Shown piece after piece: positions 46,920 to 59,137 of a DNA stretch of 64,000 bases. The DNA lies in the NCBI RefSeq assembly GCF_016808335.1, contig NC_053153.1, positions 13,651,033 to 13,715,032 of the forward strand. Reading direction: 5' to 3'. Each line of letters opens with the position of its first letter. Position 1 is the stretch's first letter. Source of the stretch: Panicum virgatum. Taxonomy: Eukaryota > Streptophyta > Magnoliopsida > Poales > Poaceae. Under the pieces are notes generated by a model. That model ran no database searches. It was not told where the DNA came from and saw nothing but the letters and a program-made list of their open reading frames with translations. The translations under genes and the position numbers were made by a program.

Positions 46920-48655
46920 CACTACTACTATTTTTAGGGGCGGGTGATGGGACGATCCTCCACTAAAATGGCGTGCAGGTGATGGCGGCATCCATCTCTG
47001 AAAGGGAAAATTGGTTGTGTAGCATTGAAAGATGATGACTTCTGTAAAATACCATCAAAATTCTTCAGCCCCGCAAAATACCATCGAAACTTGCAAACGT
47101 TACCGAAAAGTAGCACTCCGTCACGTTTCCGCTAACTCGTCCGTTAGTGTCCTTCACTCCTTCATCCTCCGACGGCGCGCGCAGCGGCGGCCGCTGGCCC
47201 GACCTCCCCCACCCAGCCGCTCAGTTGCGGCCTCACCGTGCACCTGCTGCCAGCCCGAGCGCTCTCGCCCAGCTCGTCGACGACCTTGCTTTGCCAAGCT
47301 CGTCATCTCCACGCCGCCCCGGGGCTCGCGCTCGCCTGCCAAGTGTTCCTCTGCACGCGCCACCACGCCCCGGCGACAAACACCATCTTCGGTGGCGGTG
47401 CGCACCACGGCCATCAACGGCCAGCTCCGGCAGCGCTCCTCCTCGCCTGCCCATGGCTCCGCCAATGGTTCCTCTCCACGCGCCACCACGCCCCGGCGAC
47501 GAACACCATCTCCGGTGGCAGCGCGCACCACGGCCATCGACGGCCGGTCACGGCAACGCTCCCCCTCGCCGGCCTATTGCTCAGGGAGCACCACTCCCAC
47601 CCCACGGGTGGGTCACGTCCTCCAGCTAGGCCTTGGGGCAACCGGAGCACATATCGACGGTGACACCCATAGCCACGGCCCGGCCATGCAACGCCGCGCG
47701 TTCTGGGCGCCCGATGCTCGGAACAGGCCAGAAAACCACTCAACCACGATCTACCAACCGCTCTCACCCTTCCAGGCAACCCAGAACAGACCCAAAGGAT
47801 CGGAAGGACTTCGCTCACTGACGGCCCGATCTTCCTGCTCGACGGCGGCCCGAGGAAGAAGACAACCGTGAATTCGGAGCTCTGGTGGTGCATTCAACTT
47901 GGAAAGGGCTCAAATTGAATGTTGGGAGCTCGGTGGTGCTATGGTTCCAAGGAATTGAACTGGGATGAAGGGATGGTGGCGAATTTGGTGGCAAAGGAGA
48001 GCTCGGCTATGAAGGGGTTAAACTGATCGTGATGGGGATGAACTGATCCGGGGCCTATGAAGGAACGACCGAGCCATGCGAGGGTGTTGAGGCGAGGTGG
48101 TGGCAAGCACGCAATGGCCGGAATAAGCAAGAGCCGCGTGGCGTGGGTGCGTGCGGGTGGCCGGGAAACCATCGAGACAACAGGAGCTGCGCGGCACAGC
48201 CATGGTGAGGACAGCAAGAAGGGAGGAGGAAGATGCAACTCACGACGTTAACAGGTAAGCTGATAGAATGCTAGATGAATGTAACGTTCTTTCTTTTGAT
48301 GGTATTTTACGGAACGGTAAATCTTTAATGGTATTTTCAAGATACGATAATCTTTTGGTGGTATGAGACCAATTTTCCCTCTCTGAAAATGCTATTTTCG
48401 GGTGCGGGTCATGGTGTCACCCGCCCCTAAAAATGTAGGGATGGATCGAATGCTATAGTATACCCCATCTCTTTTTATAGGAGCGAGTTACCTTTTGGGC
48501 TGCCCCTAGAAAAAAAAAGTGCTCTTGCAAATTGTTTTTTATAGTGCTACTTACAATTAACCTGTCAACGAACGATGCTATGGAAAGTCTGCGGAGAACT
48601 TGCATTTAGGGGCGGTCCACATCTTTCAAAGGAAACCCTCATGGTTGCCGTAGTA
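46920..48655. mobile_element. probable CACTA element hosting a MULE
   Basis: The left end is CACTACTACTATTTTTAGGGGCGGG. The word TTTAGGGGCGG and its complement recur at about 46935, 48425, 48490 and 48605 like subterminal repeats. The right terminus is not clear. The best candidate near 48655 (CCGTAGTA) does not give a matching TSD. Confidence 0.4.
47004..48379. mobile_element. Mutator-like element (Pack-MULE type), 9-bp TSD
   Basis: The ends GGGAAAATTGGT and ACCAATTTTCCC are inverted. Exact 9-bp duplications TCTCTGAAA flank them (46995-47003 and 48380-48388), the TSD length of Mutator. TIR similarity extends inward through AAATACCATCAAA-type words. The core (about 47150-48240) is GC-rich, encodes no transposase and may be captured host sequence. 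It includes two tandem copies of a 123-bp unit (about 47345-47590) and one frame of 279 codons (47032-47871, plus) without a recognisable domain. Confidence 0.82.
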
Positions 48656-49899
48656 AGTTAGTGGCTGACAAAGAACTGTGGATTTTATGTCATCCGGCAT
48701 CCATGATATTGAGATTATATGGTACAACTCAGACACTCACAATGAAAGCACACTCATACCCCTATGAACACACGTACGCAAATCCTATCTCTATGAGTAT
48801 CTTTGAAGACCGAGCCGACAAATCCTCAAGATTGATGAAGTCACCACTGGCGCTTCGCTGCCGACGGGATCGTCGCCTACCACTGAAGGTGTGCACCAAT
48901 TGAATTTGTTCTCGCCATGGGATTTAATAAAAACATGGATTAATTAGATTATGTCATAATTATGATATACTCCTAAGAGACAGTCGGTTTCAAGAACAAC
49001 ATGCTTTCCCCCTCCCCCATGATTATAGACAACTAAGATCTTGTTTGTTTGATATTCCGAGCAGCTTTTCAGCGTGAAAAGAAGTGAACTTCTCGTGTAG
49101 TTTCTAGAATGTCAAAAGCTCTGAGAAGACGAGTTTATATGTAAAGCTGAAAAGCTCAGTTTTCTAAGCTTTCTTAGCTTTTGAATCTAGAAAGTTAAAA
49201 GCATTATCTAAAAATTATTATTGGCTTTTCAGAAGAAAAGACCGGCAGCAGTTTTTCGCAAAAGCTGCACAAAGAGGCTCTAAATATATTCATTGTAGGC
49301 CCGGGTGCTTGAAATCTTCACATTGACATGTGTTCCGAATTGGTGCATCAGAGAGTAGCCCACATTGAAAATAGGGGATACACACCAAAATAAGCAGAGG
49401 CCAATGGAAGCCGGTGGATGCAGGGTTGGAGAAAAGGACCATGGAGAACGAACTAATAAGTGTCCTCTTCCAATTTGATTTGGCTTATGACGATGGAGTA
49501 TGACTTTTTTAGAGAAGATGGAGTATGACCTGTGTCTCGAACGGAAACTTTTACTGTGGAGAAGCTTCATTTAGATCATTATTATTGTGGTGGTAACCAT
49601 CACCCCTGCCCGACTGCTCGATCGTACCATTGGTTTTCCAGACAATCATTAGTTTCACCTGGTAAAACAATGTGCAGCTCACTTTAATTTGCCTGAACTT
49701 TTGCTTATTTATTACTTTGCTCATTGCAGATGAGGCAAGGTAACAAAAAGCGTAGGTAGCACCTGCAATAGCTATAGCAGGGTATAGCTGCTAACGCCTC
49801 AAGGAAGCATATATTGGAACTAAACTGCCGCTACAACGCTTTTGTAAGGTTGATCTAGCGGCAGATATTAGGTCTTAATGGTGGTTTATCGTTGGCAAC
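48656..49899. other. intergenic with possible MITE at 49031-49275
   Basis: No gene is supported. 49031-49275 has words such as AAAGCTGAAAAGCTC and CTTTTCAG in both directions, with loosely inverted ends (TCTTGTTTGTTTG and CACAAAGAGG). It resembles a decayed MITE. Confidence 0.45.
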
Positions 49900-50410
49900 C
49901 ACTACAAGAAAAATAGTCATTCATTTTTGCACGTTAGTATCCGTCATAATTTGATCTGGTACTAAAGTATAGGCACGGAGCTATTTTAGTATCGGATCAA
50001 AATTTAAGAGCATCCGGTGCCATTTTAGTACCGGGTCATAATACCACCCGGTACTAAAAGGTGTCTTTTAGTACCGGTCGGTGTTTTTGTTCGGTACTAA
50101 AATGGTGTGGCCATTTAGTACCAGCCAATAACACCGACCGGTACTAAAGAGTGACATTTAATACCGGTCAGCGATTTTGGCCCGGTACTAAATAGGCCTC
50201 CACGGGTACTTCAGAAGGAAAGCATGTCGCATATAGTCAAATGTGATACATAGGTGGGATGGTAAACGAAGCTTCGCATGAGGTTGTGGGTTTGATTTCA
50301 AAATTGCATGCATTTTTTCTTCTCTATTATTCCTTTTAGTACCGGTTGCTGCGACCGATACTAAAGGATCCTCAACTCAACCATATGACCGGTACTAATG
50401 GGCCATCCTC
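49900..50410. mobile_element. CACTA element end, TTTAGTACCGG family, right end not found
   Basis: It starts CACTACAAGAAAAATAG, a classic grass CACTA terminus, followed by repeated TTTTAGTACCGG / CCGGTACTAAA. Near 50251-50300 it has the same tRNA-like core (TAGGTGGGATGGTAAACG, then GTGGGTTTGATTTCA) as the TTTGTCCCGG element at 14447-15056. No GTAGTG terminus with a matching AAC duplication was found. Confidence 0.65.
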
Positions 50411-50963
50411 TAGCTGTCAACTATCCTATTAAAATCCATTTCTATTTTTAAAACTTTAATATCTTATTATTACCTTACTGTATATTCAAGTTGTGCTTCT
50501 AAAAATCTAAATTTTAATCGACTAGGCTATTTTAAATGATTTTTGTGGTGTGTGAAAGGCATGATATATACATGATTACACTTTTGTGCAACCTTTTAAT
50601 ACCCATAGTGTCTATTGTATTGCCAAGTGCATGCATGTATCTCGGCTACATCGACACCGATCTGTTAATTTAATTTGATTACATATAGCTAGGTTAGTGC
50701 ACATGATTACATATATGCGCTACTTTCTATTGATGGTGCAGCATATCTTCCATAGCAGCTTAGTGCACCTTTAATTTAAGAGTAAATTCACTCCTTGCCA
50801 TTGAAAAATATAACTCATGGCATATAGGGGACTTTTTATGTCTATAACATGTGGCGCCAATGGCACATATGGGATGAGTATAATTTTCAACGGCATAGAA
50901 GGAATTTACTCTTAATTTAATTTGCACCATATAGGTTGCTTCATCACCAAACGATCTGCAAGA
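50411..50963. other. AT-rich sequence, no gene seen
   Basis: No coding frame, RNA gene or transposon end is supported. The left part may still belong to the CACTA element. Confidence 0.45.
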
Positions 50964-51297
50964 AGGCCTTGTTTAGATCCAAATTTTAAAATTCCATTTT
51001 TTTTGTAAATCGTCTGTATGGTGTATTAAATGTAGTTTAAAAAATTACATTACGTAAATGGACTGTAAATCGCAAGACAAATCTAATGAACCTACTTAGA
51101 TTGTGATTAGACACTAAATTACTACAATAAAGGTACAGTAAACATATTATAATGACAGATTAATTAGACTCATTAGATTCGTCTCATAATTTACAGATGA
51201 ATTCTGTAATTAGTTTTGTGACTAGTGTATGTTTGATACTTCAAACATGAAAAGGTTTCCTTTCAGAATTCCAAAACGGGAGAACTAAACACACCCT
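50964..51297. mobile_element. Tourist-like MITE
   Basis: The left AGGCCTTGTTTAGATCC and inverted right AGGGTGTGTTTAGTTCT termini enclose internal AAATCGCAAGACAAATCTAA and AGATTCGTCTCATAATTTAC blocks. It is the same family as 53296-53630. Confidence 0.7.
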
Positions 51298-52129
51298 AAG
51301 CTAGAGCCACCCGAATCAGAGTCAACATTTATAAGATGCTACAGTAGTGCTGCACGCACCAGGGGTGTTCCATCAGAGAGAATTAATTGCAGGGCTTCCA
51401 TGCAAATGCAGTAGTGTTACCTGTTACACATCCGTACTACTCCGTACTGCATAGAGAATCCATATCCGCTTAATTAGCGCAGGTCTGTAAATTATGCACG
51501 GCTCAAGATTCATCCAGATCAGAGAGAGGTTTCGAATTCGTTAATTCCACGTTCCATTTTAATTTTCCTGTCAAGGTTTGATGTCTTTTTTATGACTAGT
51601 CACAGAGGCACAGAGCCACTCTCTGCACAAAAAGAAAAAGAAAAAAAGAAGGTCAGTTTAATTTGTCTAGATGCATGTGGCAACATCACAGTGGGACAGG
51701 ATACAGGTAAGCGCACAAGAAATGTTGTTCACGCACAAAATCTTGCTAAATCTGCATTGAGGCCTACATACTCTCACAAGAAGCTGATTGATGCTATTGG
51801 CGTGTGTTTGCTAACATTTGTGGAGTATAATAGATGAGTTTAGTTGTATATTTTTGAAGCTTTTGGTACGTGACGCGCGCCTCGTCGGTTGCTTAGAGAT
51901 CTCTCTATCTTCAAGTCCCATGAGACCTACTACTCCTTGCATTGTCTGTGCATTGCAGCATCCGTAAATGCTATTAAGGCCATTAAAATACAACTAATAA
52001 AAGTTCACTCTCGATCGAGCTCGAGCTGATGCCATACATATATATGACACGTATAGTATCGATTGGCGGAATCGATGATTAATCAAGCGAATTACAAGGT
52101 AGGATTGCAGGGAGATTCAGAGACATCTC
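51298..52129. other. intergenic, no gene seen
   Basis: No supported gene. The 81-codon frame at 51592-51837 shows no recognisable domain, and its Lys/Glu run reflects an A-rich tract. Confidence 0.45.
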
Positions 52130-52580
52130 TGGAGCGCTAACAGTGCAAGTAATCCTTGATTACTTGCTGATCTGGGACCCGGTTGTAAATAGACGAGTAA
52201 CCAGGTTTTCTCCGAGGCTTCGGCACAAAGCTTTCTTCTTGGAGCAAAAATTCTCAGGAAGACCCGGCCGAGAGCGCGCCCGGAAAGTGCAAGTTCTTCG
52301 GGTGGCTCGTGCAGCTCCATGACCGCTGTTGGACAGCTGCGACCTGATAGTTATGCTTTCGGTTGGCAGGAGTCAGAGACAATCACTAGTCTTTTGGTGG
52401 GCTGTTCTGTTCGTTCGCAAGAGAGACTCGTTATTTCGCTTGCATTGCATTGGCAGCAGCGGCTGACCCCAAGCAATGCAGCCAGGCATTTTGTCTCGCT
52501 GACTGGTGGTCTTATGGTCTCCAAATCCTAACGGAGGTGCTTAGATTCCACTGTAATTCTCATCTCGTGAAACGTGAATA
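52130..52580 (+). pseudogene. LINE (L1-type) ORF2 remnant, zf-RVT region
   Basis: On the plus strand, shifting between frames, the sequence reads FSEASAQSFLLGAK, then KFFGWLVQLHDRCW, then SETITSLLVGCSVRSQE and ADWWSYGLQIL. This order resembles the zinc-binding zf-RVT domain at the C-end of plant LINE ORF2 (K-F-F-x-W-L, later H-L-L-x-G-C, then D-W-W). The expected first Cys pair is not preserved. It is a fragment without RT or endonuclease. The call rests on a short match. Confidence 0.5.
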
Positions 52581-53295
52581 CTCGGGATCGAACGTAACAG
52601 GAGGGTTTTTATTTTATCACCAGGTCCAAACGAGCCACTAGCAGGGTTTTGAAATTCGTTTGAGAAAAAATTTCGGACATGGCTGAAATCAACGAATTTC
52701 GCGAAATTTCAGCCGAAATTTATTTTTAGACTATTTTTAAAAATACTTTTAAATATATTTAAATTATCATTTTCGAAATTTTCAAATTTTGGAGGGGGCC
52801 GAAATCAGAAAATTTCGCAACACTGGTCACTAGTCCTCGCTTTGGTCGCTGATGAAGCCGCGCAGTGGGTACTAGGCTACTAACAGGTGGAGTCTAGTGG
52901 CTAGCTATGGCTTTTGGTCGAAATACTGGCCCACGATTCCATTGGTAACAAAAATTTTTTTTTGGCTTCGGTTACCTTGGGCGCTTAAACGCTCTAACTC
53001 TTGCTTGTAAAACTCTTTTTCCTCTTAATAAATATACGTATATACATGCTCATCAGGCACGTTCTCTAAAAAATTATTATTTTTTGCAAAAAAAACTGTT
53101 ACCAAATTAAAAAAATATTTGGTGGATCTGCTAGATAAAATAACTAAATCACGCGGGCTGAGCTGAGATCGTGACACTTTCCAGAACACTTTTTTAAAAC
53201 TTGTTTTCTTCAACACATACAGTACACATATTTTTTTGAAAAAAAAATACAGTGACAACTACTGCTCTCTTGCAGATACTCTAGCATTTGTGTAA
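52581..53295. other. AT-rich, with AAATTTCG-word repeat
   Basis: 52640-52830 repeats GAAATTTC/CGAAATT words in both directions and may be a decayed TIR element. No gene is seen. Confidence 0.4.
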
Positions 53296-53630
53296 AGGCC
53301 CTATTTAGATCCAATACCAAAACACAATTTTTTTGTAAATCATCTGCATGGTGTATTAAATATAGTCAAAAAATAAATCGCATTACACAAATGGACTGTA
53401 AATCGCGAGACGAATCTAATGAGCCTAATTAGGGCGTGATTAGACACTAAATTGCTACAGTAAATCTACAGTAACATGCTCTAATGATGGATTAATTAGA
53501 CACATTAGATTCGTCTTGTAGTTTACAGACGAGATTTATAATTAGCTTTGTGATTAGTCTACATTTAATACTTCAAATGTGAAAGACTCCCTTCCAAAAA
53601 TCCAAAAATGCAAAGTGAACTAAACAGGGT
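53296..53630. mobile_element. Tourist-like MITE
   Basis: The left AGGCCCTATTTAGATCC and inverted right ACCCTGTTTAGTTCA termini enclose the internal AAATCGCGAGACGAATCTAA block. It is alignable along its length with 50964-51297. Confidence 0.7.
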
Positions 53631-55751
53631 CAAAGTGAATATGTACGGATTCAGGCTAGATTAGGTCGGCAATAAATAAGCATTATTATCCCTTGATTTG
53701 TGGGGAACTGAATAGACAAATCAAGCCAACCTGCGTGTGAGGCCTCCTCCAAAAATATGTACCTAGCTAGCTCAAAGCACTCTACGAGATAACCCTTCAA
53801 TAACTGACTCTTACTTCCTCCGTCCTAAAATATAGTGCTTTCTAGAGTTTAAAATTTGTCCACAAATATAAAATATTCTAGGTTGAGAGTGGATCCATTC
53901 ATCTTAATTGTGCATCATTTTCGGGTCTTTCCCACTGAAAGACGGGGAGATGCACGGGAAAGAGCATGCTACTTTAATTAGCACATATTTAGTGACCCAA
54001 ATAGAATCCCAATGCTTAATAATTAGGAGTATGAGAGTCTTTTTTACGCATCCATAATCTATCCTAAAAACTTCAGAATGCTCATAACATGAATAATCCC
54101 ACACCTCATCCCCTTGCAATCTTGAAGTTTGTGTACGAGACTATCTCTTGAACAAAAGATAGCTCTTCACTTTTGGCACTATTTATCGATTAAAAAATTC
54201 TATGAGTTGGCTAAAAGCTAGCTATTATTGCAGGAGGCCTGATGGTGGAGCTAAGGGAATTGCATGTAATGACATTTCTACGCAACAGTTTTGAGAGGGG
54301 GAGACATTGTTGCCAAGGACATGTCATATTGTCTTTTTTTTAAGGATGATGCGAGAGGCTGGTGATGATAGTATTTATTTGTGACGTTGCTTCTAATATC
54401 CTGCTATAATCAATCTTCGATTGAGAATGGGCACCGCCCACATACAACTTATTTCAATATGTTTTCTAGATAATGTTATTTATATTTGTAAATATGGATT
54501 ATCTTTACAGGTCTTTTTGGTTACAACAACTAGAAGATATTTCGGGATTGTGATGTACTTAGGCGACCAAGATCAACATAATTTGTCGTTCATATGCTTA
54601 ACTAGTAAGCATGTAGGTACGGTGTTGGGGGGATTTTTTTTTTAAAGCAATGTTTGGTATTGGCTAGCTCTTCGCCCTAGAAAATTTTTATGTTAAAATA
54701 GATGATTCCTATGGTGCTACTTACACTTGCTAATCATACAGTAGACTGGTCGCACAGACGCATACTTTATGTGTTTGTAGTTTATTTTGGTGTGCAAGCT
54801 CATATTATCCCCTTGTTGGAGAGAAGCTCAATAATAGCCATGCCAAGAATGTTGTTGTCTTCAGTTCACGCCATCTGTCTAGTTGTGTTCTTCTTCTTCT
54901 TTACTTAATGGTAATTGACTCATACGACATCTTAAAAAAAACATAACTAATTCAGGTAATCTACGCAACCAAACAAGCTAAATGCAAGTAAACGATCATA
55001 TACTCTAAACAAGTCACCCTTTTTAAAACTAGCCCAAGGACCATCTTGCTCTTGTACTAAGGCCAATAGTGAAGCATGAGCAAATGTGAATGCATCGGTC
55101 TTATATTGGCTTCCATAGCTTTGTTCTATGCCACAATGCAAAGTATACAACATCTAAAATAAGTTGATGTGAGTTAAACTAAAACTTATGCAACATAGAT
55201 TCAGTTCGAATGATAGGAAATATGACCAACAAAGCGATGTTGTATTTTCTTCTTTACTTTTGATGACTCCCAAAACATCTAGTTATATTTGAGTTGTTCG
55301 GTTCATGTTTTGGATAATTCCATATATATTACACTGAATCGTTTGGCCTTTGAGATTTATAGCTTCCTTAGATAACAGAGATAATTATTAAGAAAAGTCT
55401 ACCACTTTCATGATTGGGCTTAGCTCGGTTTAGTCTGGCCCTGATCCAGCAAAGTTTCGACTTCTTGGACAAAAATATTGCACGCTAGGCCCAGATCTTG
55501 TATTTTACCCAATGGGTACAAGAAGACAGGTCCAAGGATGCAAAACGGCCTGGGTGGTTGCGGGCTTGCGGCCCAGGAGGAGGAGACCAAAACAATTGCT
55601 GCAAAGGAAAAAACTGGAGTGAGAGAAGTCGCCATCACTCTGCTGTCTGTCTTGCTCTGCTCTGCTTGCGGCGGCCTTGGACTCCCCTGTTCGGCCGTTC
55701 CTCTCCCCCTGCCCGCGCCTCTGTTCGGCCGCTTTCCCTCCCTCCGAGATC
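53631..55751. other. intergenic and upstream region of TTN5
   Basis: A short Stowaway-like fragment starts near 53813 (TCCTCCGTCCTAAAATATAG). The rest is AT-rich without a supported gene. The last ~150 bp before the ATG at 55752 is GC-rich and likely the 5' leader. No clear TATA box was seen. Confidence 0.5.
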
Positions 55752-58700
55752 ATGGGGCTACTCAGCATCATCAGGAAGATCAAGCGCAAGGAGAAGGAGA
55801 TGCGCATCCTCATGGTGTAGGTTCCCTCCGCCCTCCATTTCCTTTTCGATGCCCGATGCGTCCGTTCCCCACGGTTCTTAGATTCGTTCGGATCCGGTGC
55901 TCCGTGCCGCCGATCTCCTCAATCTTTCGGTTGGATTTGGCATTGCTTCGTGGCGGCTGATGTGATGCGATGTGGGTTCGCCTCAGGGGTCTGGACAACT
56001 CGGGGAAGACGACCATCGTGCTCAAGATCAACGGGGAGGACACCAGTGTCATCAGCCCCACCCTCGGCTTCAACATCAAGACCATCAAGTACCACAAGTA
56101 AGTGCCCCTTCCTTCCTCTCCCAGTCCACTACAGCTCCTGTGCGAATCGCTCCTGTGCATTTGCATTTCTGACTTAAGGTTGCTTGCTTTAGAGTGGAGC
56201 GGAGCGTTATGTTAGGCTTGAGTACCAAAAGGAATTCTTTGCTTTTAAATTAAAACGGCAATACATTGATTCAGTTGATATGGTTTAGTGCCACTGTTGC
56301 AATTTAGAACATCAAGAAGCTTTCACCTTAGTTGTGATAATTTGGTGGACTCGTTTTTTTGTGGGCTCCACGTTTCTCTGATACAATGAGGTGAGAACCC
56401 TGCCATCACATTCTTTTTCTCGCCCTGAGGATTACATTGTGGTTAATTGCCTAATAATTTGTATATTACAGAGTAGGCTGCTCTGCAAAGTAATTACTAC
56501 AGTAGGGTCTGTTGATGATGTTAAGGACAAAGTTCAATAGTGCTTCTGTACATATTCTGCCATCGGAGAAATAGTTCAATGTTTTACTTCTGGCGTTCTG
56601 CATTTGTAGAACTGAAATGAAAAACTGCATAGCCCAGCAATTTGACAGACTAGTTTTGCATGTTTGTTCATACAAATGGGGATCAGTTGCCATGCTTAGG
56701 TGTCCCAGTCAAGTTACCAAAACGTTTTCCTGCAGGTACACATTCATCTGATATGTTACATGAAAAACGGTTCAGTGAATTAATTGATATTTTTTCACCT
56801 TAATTGAAATAAGCTGTTGGACTTGTTTACTGGGGGCATGTTCATCCGATATCATGCAGTGAGAAGCCGTAATGCTTTCTCCTCCTGGTCTACTGATTAG
56901 CTGCTGTTAATTTGTTAAGTAGAATATTACAGTAGATCACTCTGTGAAGTAAACTGCGTGATAATAGGGTCTATTGAAGATGGGAGGACAAAAAACATTA
57001 TTTCTTTTTTTATAGCCAAGACATGTTTGGCCATCAAATAAACAGTTTAACACTTTAATTCTGTGTTTGTTGAATTGTGAAACAAAAACTGTGCTGGCTA
57101 GCAATTTGATACTCCAATGTTGCATGTTGGTTCATAGGAAATTGATACTGTTTGGCATTTTTTAGGCTTCCAGGTCACGCTACCTAAAAGTTCTGCATGA
57201 AGGTGCATTTTCATTACTTGTAGTTTCAAAGAACTATAAGTTTTTGTGCACTGTTGAACTTTTGTAATATTCTGTTCAGTATAACTCTAGATGCAAATTT
57301 TAGTGCACTGTTGAGCTTTATGAACGTTCAGTTCATCAGAAGAGTAGGCTCTATTTTCGAGCACTATAGTCTACAGGCTGCAAACCCTCATTCATGTGAC
57401 AATCATTCTTTTTTTTCATGTTACTGCAGTGGGTCTGGTTAATTATTTTAATTTGGTGATTGTCTCAGATACTCGTTGAATATATGGGATGTTGGAGGAC
57501 AGAAGACTATCCGATCTTATTGGAGAAATTACTTTGAGCAGACAGATGGCCTAGTTTGGGTGGTTGATAGTTCAGACGTACGAAGGCTTGATGATTGCCG
57601 TGCTGAACTCCACAATCTCTTGAAAGAAGAGGTATACTATTACCAGACCTCTAAGCAATAGTGATGAACCGAATATTTAGCTGTAGTTCTATAAAATCTG
57701 GTACATAAAAACATTGTTGTCCTTCAATGCCGTGGGAAGATGACTGAAACGTCTGCTCTTAAGTATATTTCGTTTCATTTGGACCACCAATAATTGTATA
57801 ATCCTAATGATTAGTATGATAGCCCGTTTAGTTAATGATAGGGGTCTCCTGGTTAAGTGAACGTGAAACTTGATACCCTCCCCGCCTACCATTGGGCATC
57901 AAATTTTAATGTGCTATTGAGCTTATATCCATGAATCCCTTTGTCTTGGCTTGTAATGGTATTGAAATAGCATTTCAAACATTGAGGGTGATACTAGTGA
58001 AGAACTATGCCATGTGTTTGGCAGTAAAGAATAATGTCTCTTTGCCAGCCTAGGCTAAGAATTTTATGTACTCAGTGTTCCAATTGAATTGTCCTTGAAT
58101 TATTGATTTTAACAGAGACTAGCCGGAGCTTCGTTGTTAGTTTTTGCAAATAAACAAGACATACAGGGAGCTCTCAAACCAGCTGAAATTGCTAAGGTAA
58201 GCAAACCTCAGTTCCTACATATGCATTAGAGAGACTTATGTTCATTTGGCTGCTTGTTAGACAAAGGCTGCAGAAATCAAACAGATTCCATAGGCCAGTT
58301 ATGTTTAGCTATACTGATCTTCATATGCTCATTTACTGTCAGTAGGGTTATTGTTACCATGTGCCACACTCATGTTTGACAAGGTTCTGCTTTGATGTAG
58401 ACCCAAAAGGATATGCTCAATTGAATGTAGTTATCACTTATCAACAGGTATGCTCTTGAATAGTTCTATAGCGTGTCAGCATCCAATTTTGCAGCCATAG
58501 TATGAACCTGTAAACTAACTAGATTTGGTCAACGGCATGTAGATCTGCTTGCGAACCACAACTCCCCAACCATTTTCATTGATTAGATGGAAAATTTGCT
58601 TTACTCTGCATTTAGCAAATGTTGAGTTGTTGACTCGAAGTGATAGTGTTTTCCAGTAATTCCAGTTACTGCCTTACTGTCCTGTGAGCTTCCCGGCCTT

Positions 58701-59085
58701 TATCACCACATAGACAAGGTAGCTTCAATTGTAAGTTTACTAGCGACATGTATCACCACAAGGGATAAGAAAGTTTTTTTAAAAAAAAAGGGATAAGAAA
58801 GTTTACATTGTTAGTTTCATCCATCTACAGAGACCCTGGTAGCCCCCTTGTAATTAGTGCTTGCAAAGGCTCGTCCAGGCGCAGGTCTGGCTGTGTCCAC
58901 TCCAGTTCTCCACATCAAATGGCCCACTGACACTCCTGTCCTTGCAGGTTCTGAATCTGGAGGTGATGGACAGGAGCAGGCACTGGAAGATCGTTGGCTG
59001 CAGCGCCTACACCGGCGAGGGGCTCCTCGACGGATTCGATTGGCTCGTGCAGGACATCGCTTCTCGGATCTACGTCCTAGACTGA
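55752..59085 (+). CDS. TTN5: ARL2-type small GTPase, TITAN5 orthologue (5 exons, 185 aa)
   Basis: Exons are 55752-55816, 55987-56097, 57469-57631, 58116-58196 and 58948-59085. All introns are GT-AG, and the spliced frame is open for 185 codons, the length of Arabidopsis TTN5. The protein starts [11 protein letters not shown]. Its GTPase motifs are complete: P-loop GLDNSGKT (23-30), switch I around SPTLGF, WDVGGQ (65-70, with the catalytic Gln at 70 as in ARL2), NKQD (125-128) and CSA (158-160). ARL2 proteins act in the cytosol with tubulin-folding cofactors in beta-tubulin maturation. Loss of TTN5 in Arabidopsis gives giant endosperm nuclei and embryo arrest. The 1.4-kb second intron holds an internal duplication. 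A copy of the exon-4 region lies downstream, and a broken partial copy lies at 7140-7830. The 5' leader is GC-rich and the ATG sits in GATCATGGGG. Confidence 0.96.
56300..57215 (+). repeat. diverged tandem duplication inside TTN5 intron 2
   Basis: Two adjacent stretches, about 56320-56750 and 56800-57210, align in order. They share CACCTTA...TTGGACT..TTT, then ATATTACAG(A)GTAG...CTCTG.GAAGTAA, then AGGGTCT.TTGA.GATG, then AGCAATTTGA and GCATGTT.GTTCATA. They are diverged but collinear. Confidence 0.65.
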
Positions 59086-59137
59086 TATTTTGTCATGCCT
59101 TGTCATGATAAAAGCTGTCATAAATCTTCGAACTGGA

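Noticed and set aside
47032..47871. 279-codon frame considered as a host gene
   Set aside because: It lies wholly in a MULE with exact TSDs, is Pro/Arg/Ala-rich with tandem repeats and has no recognisable domain. It is kept only as possible captured sequence.
52117..52320. 68-codon minus-strand frame
   Set aside because: It is the shadow of plus-strand LINE-like sequence (KFFGWLVQLHDRCW).
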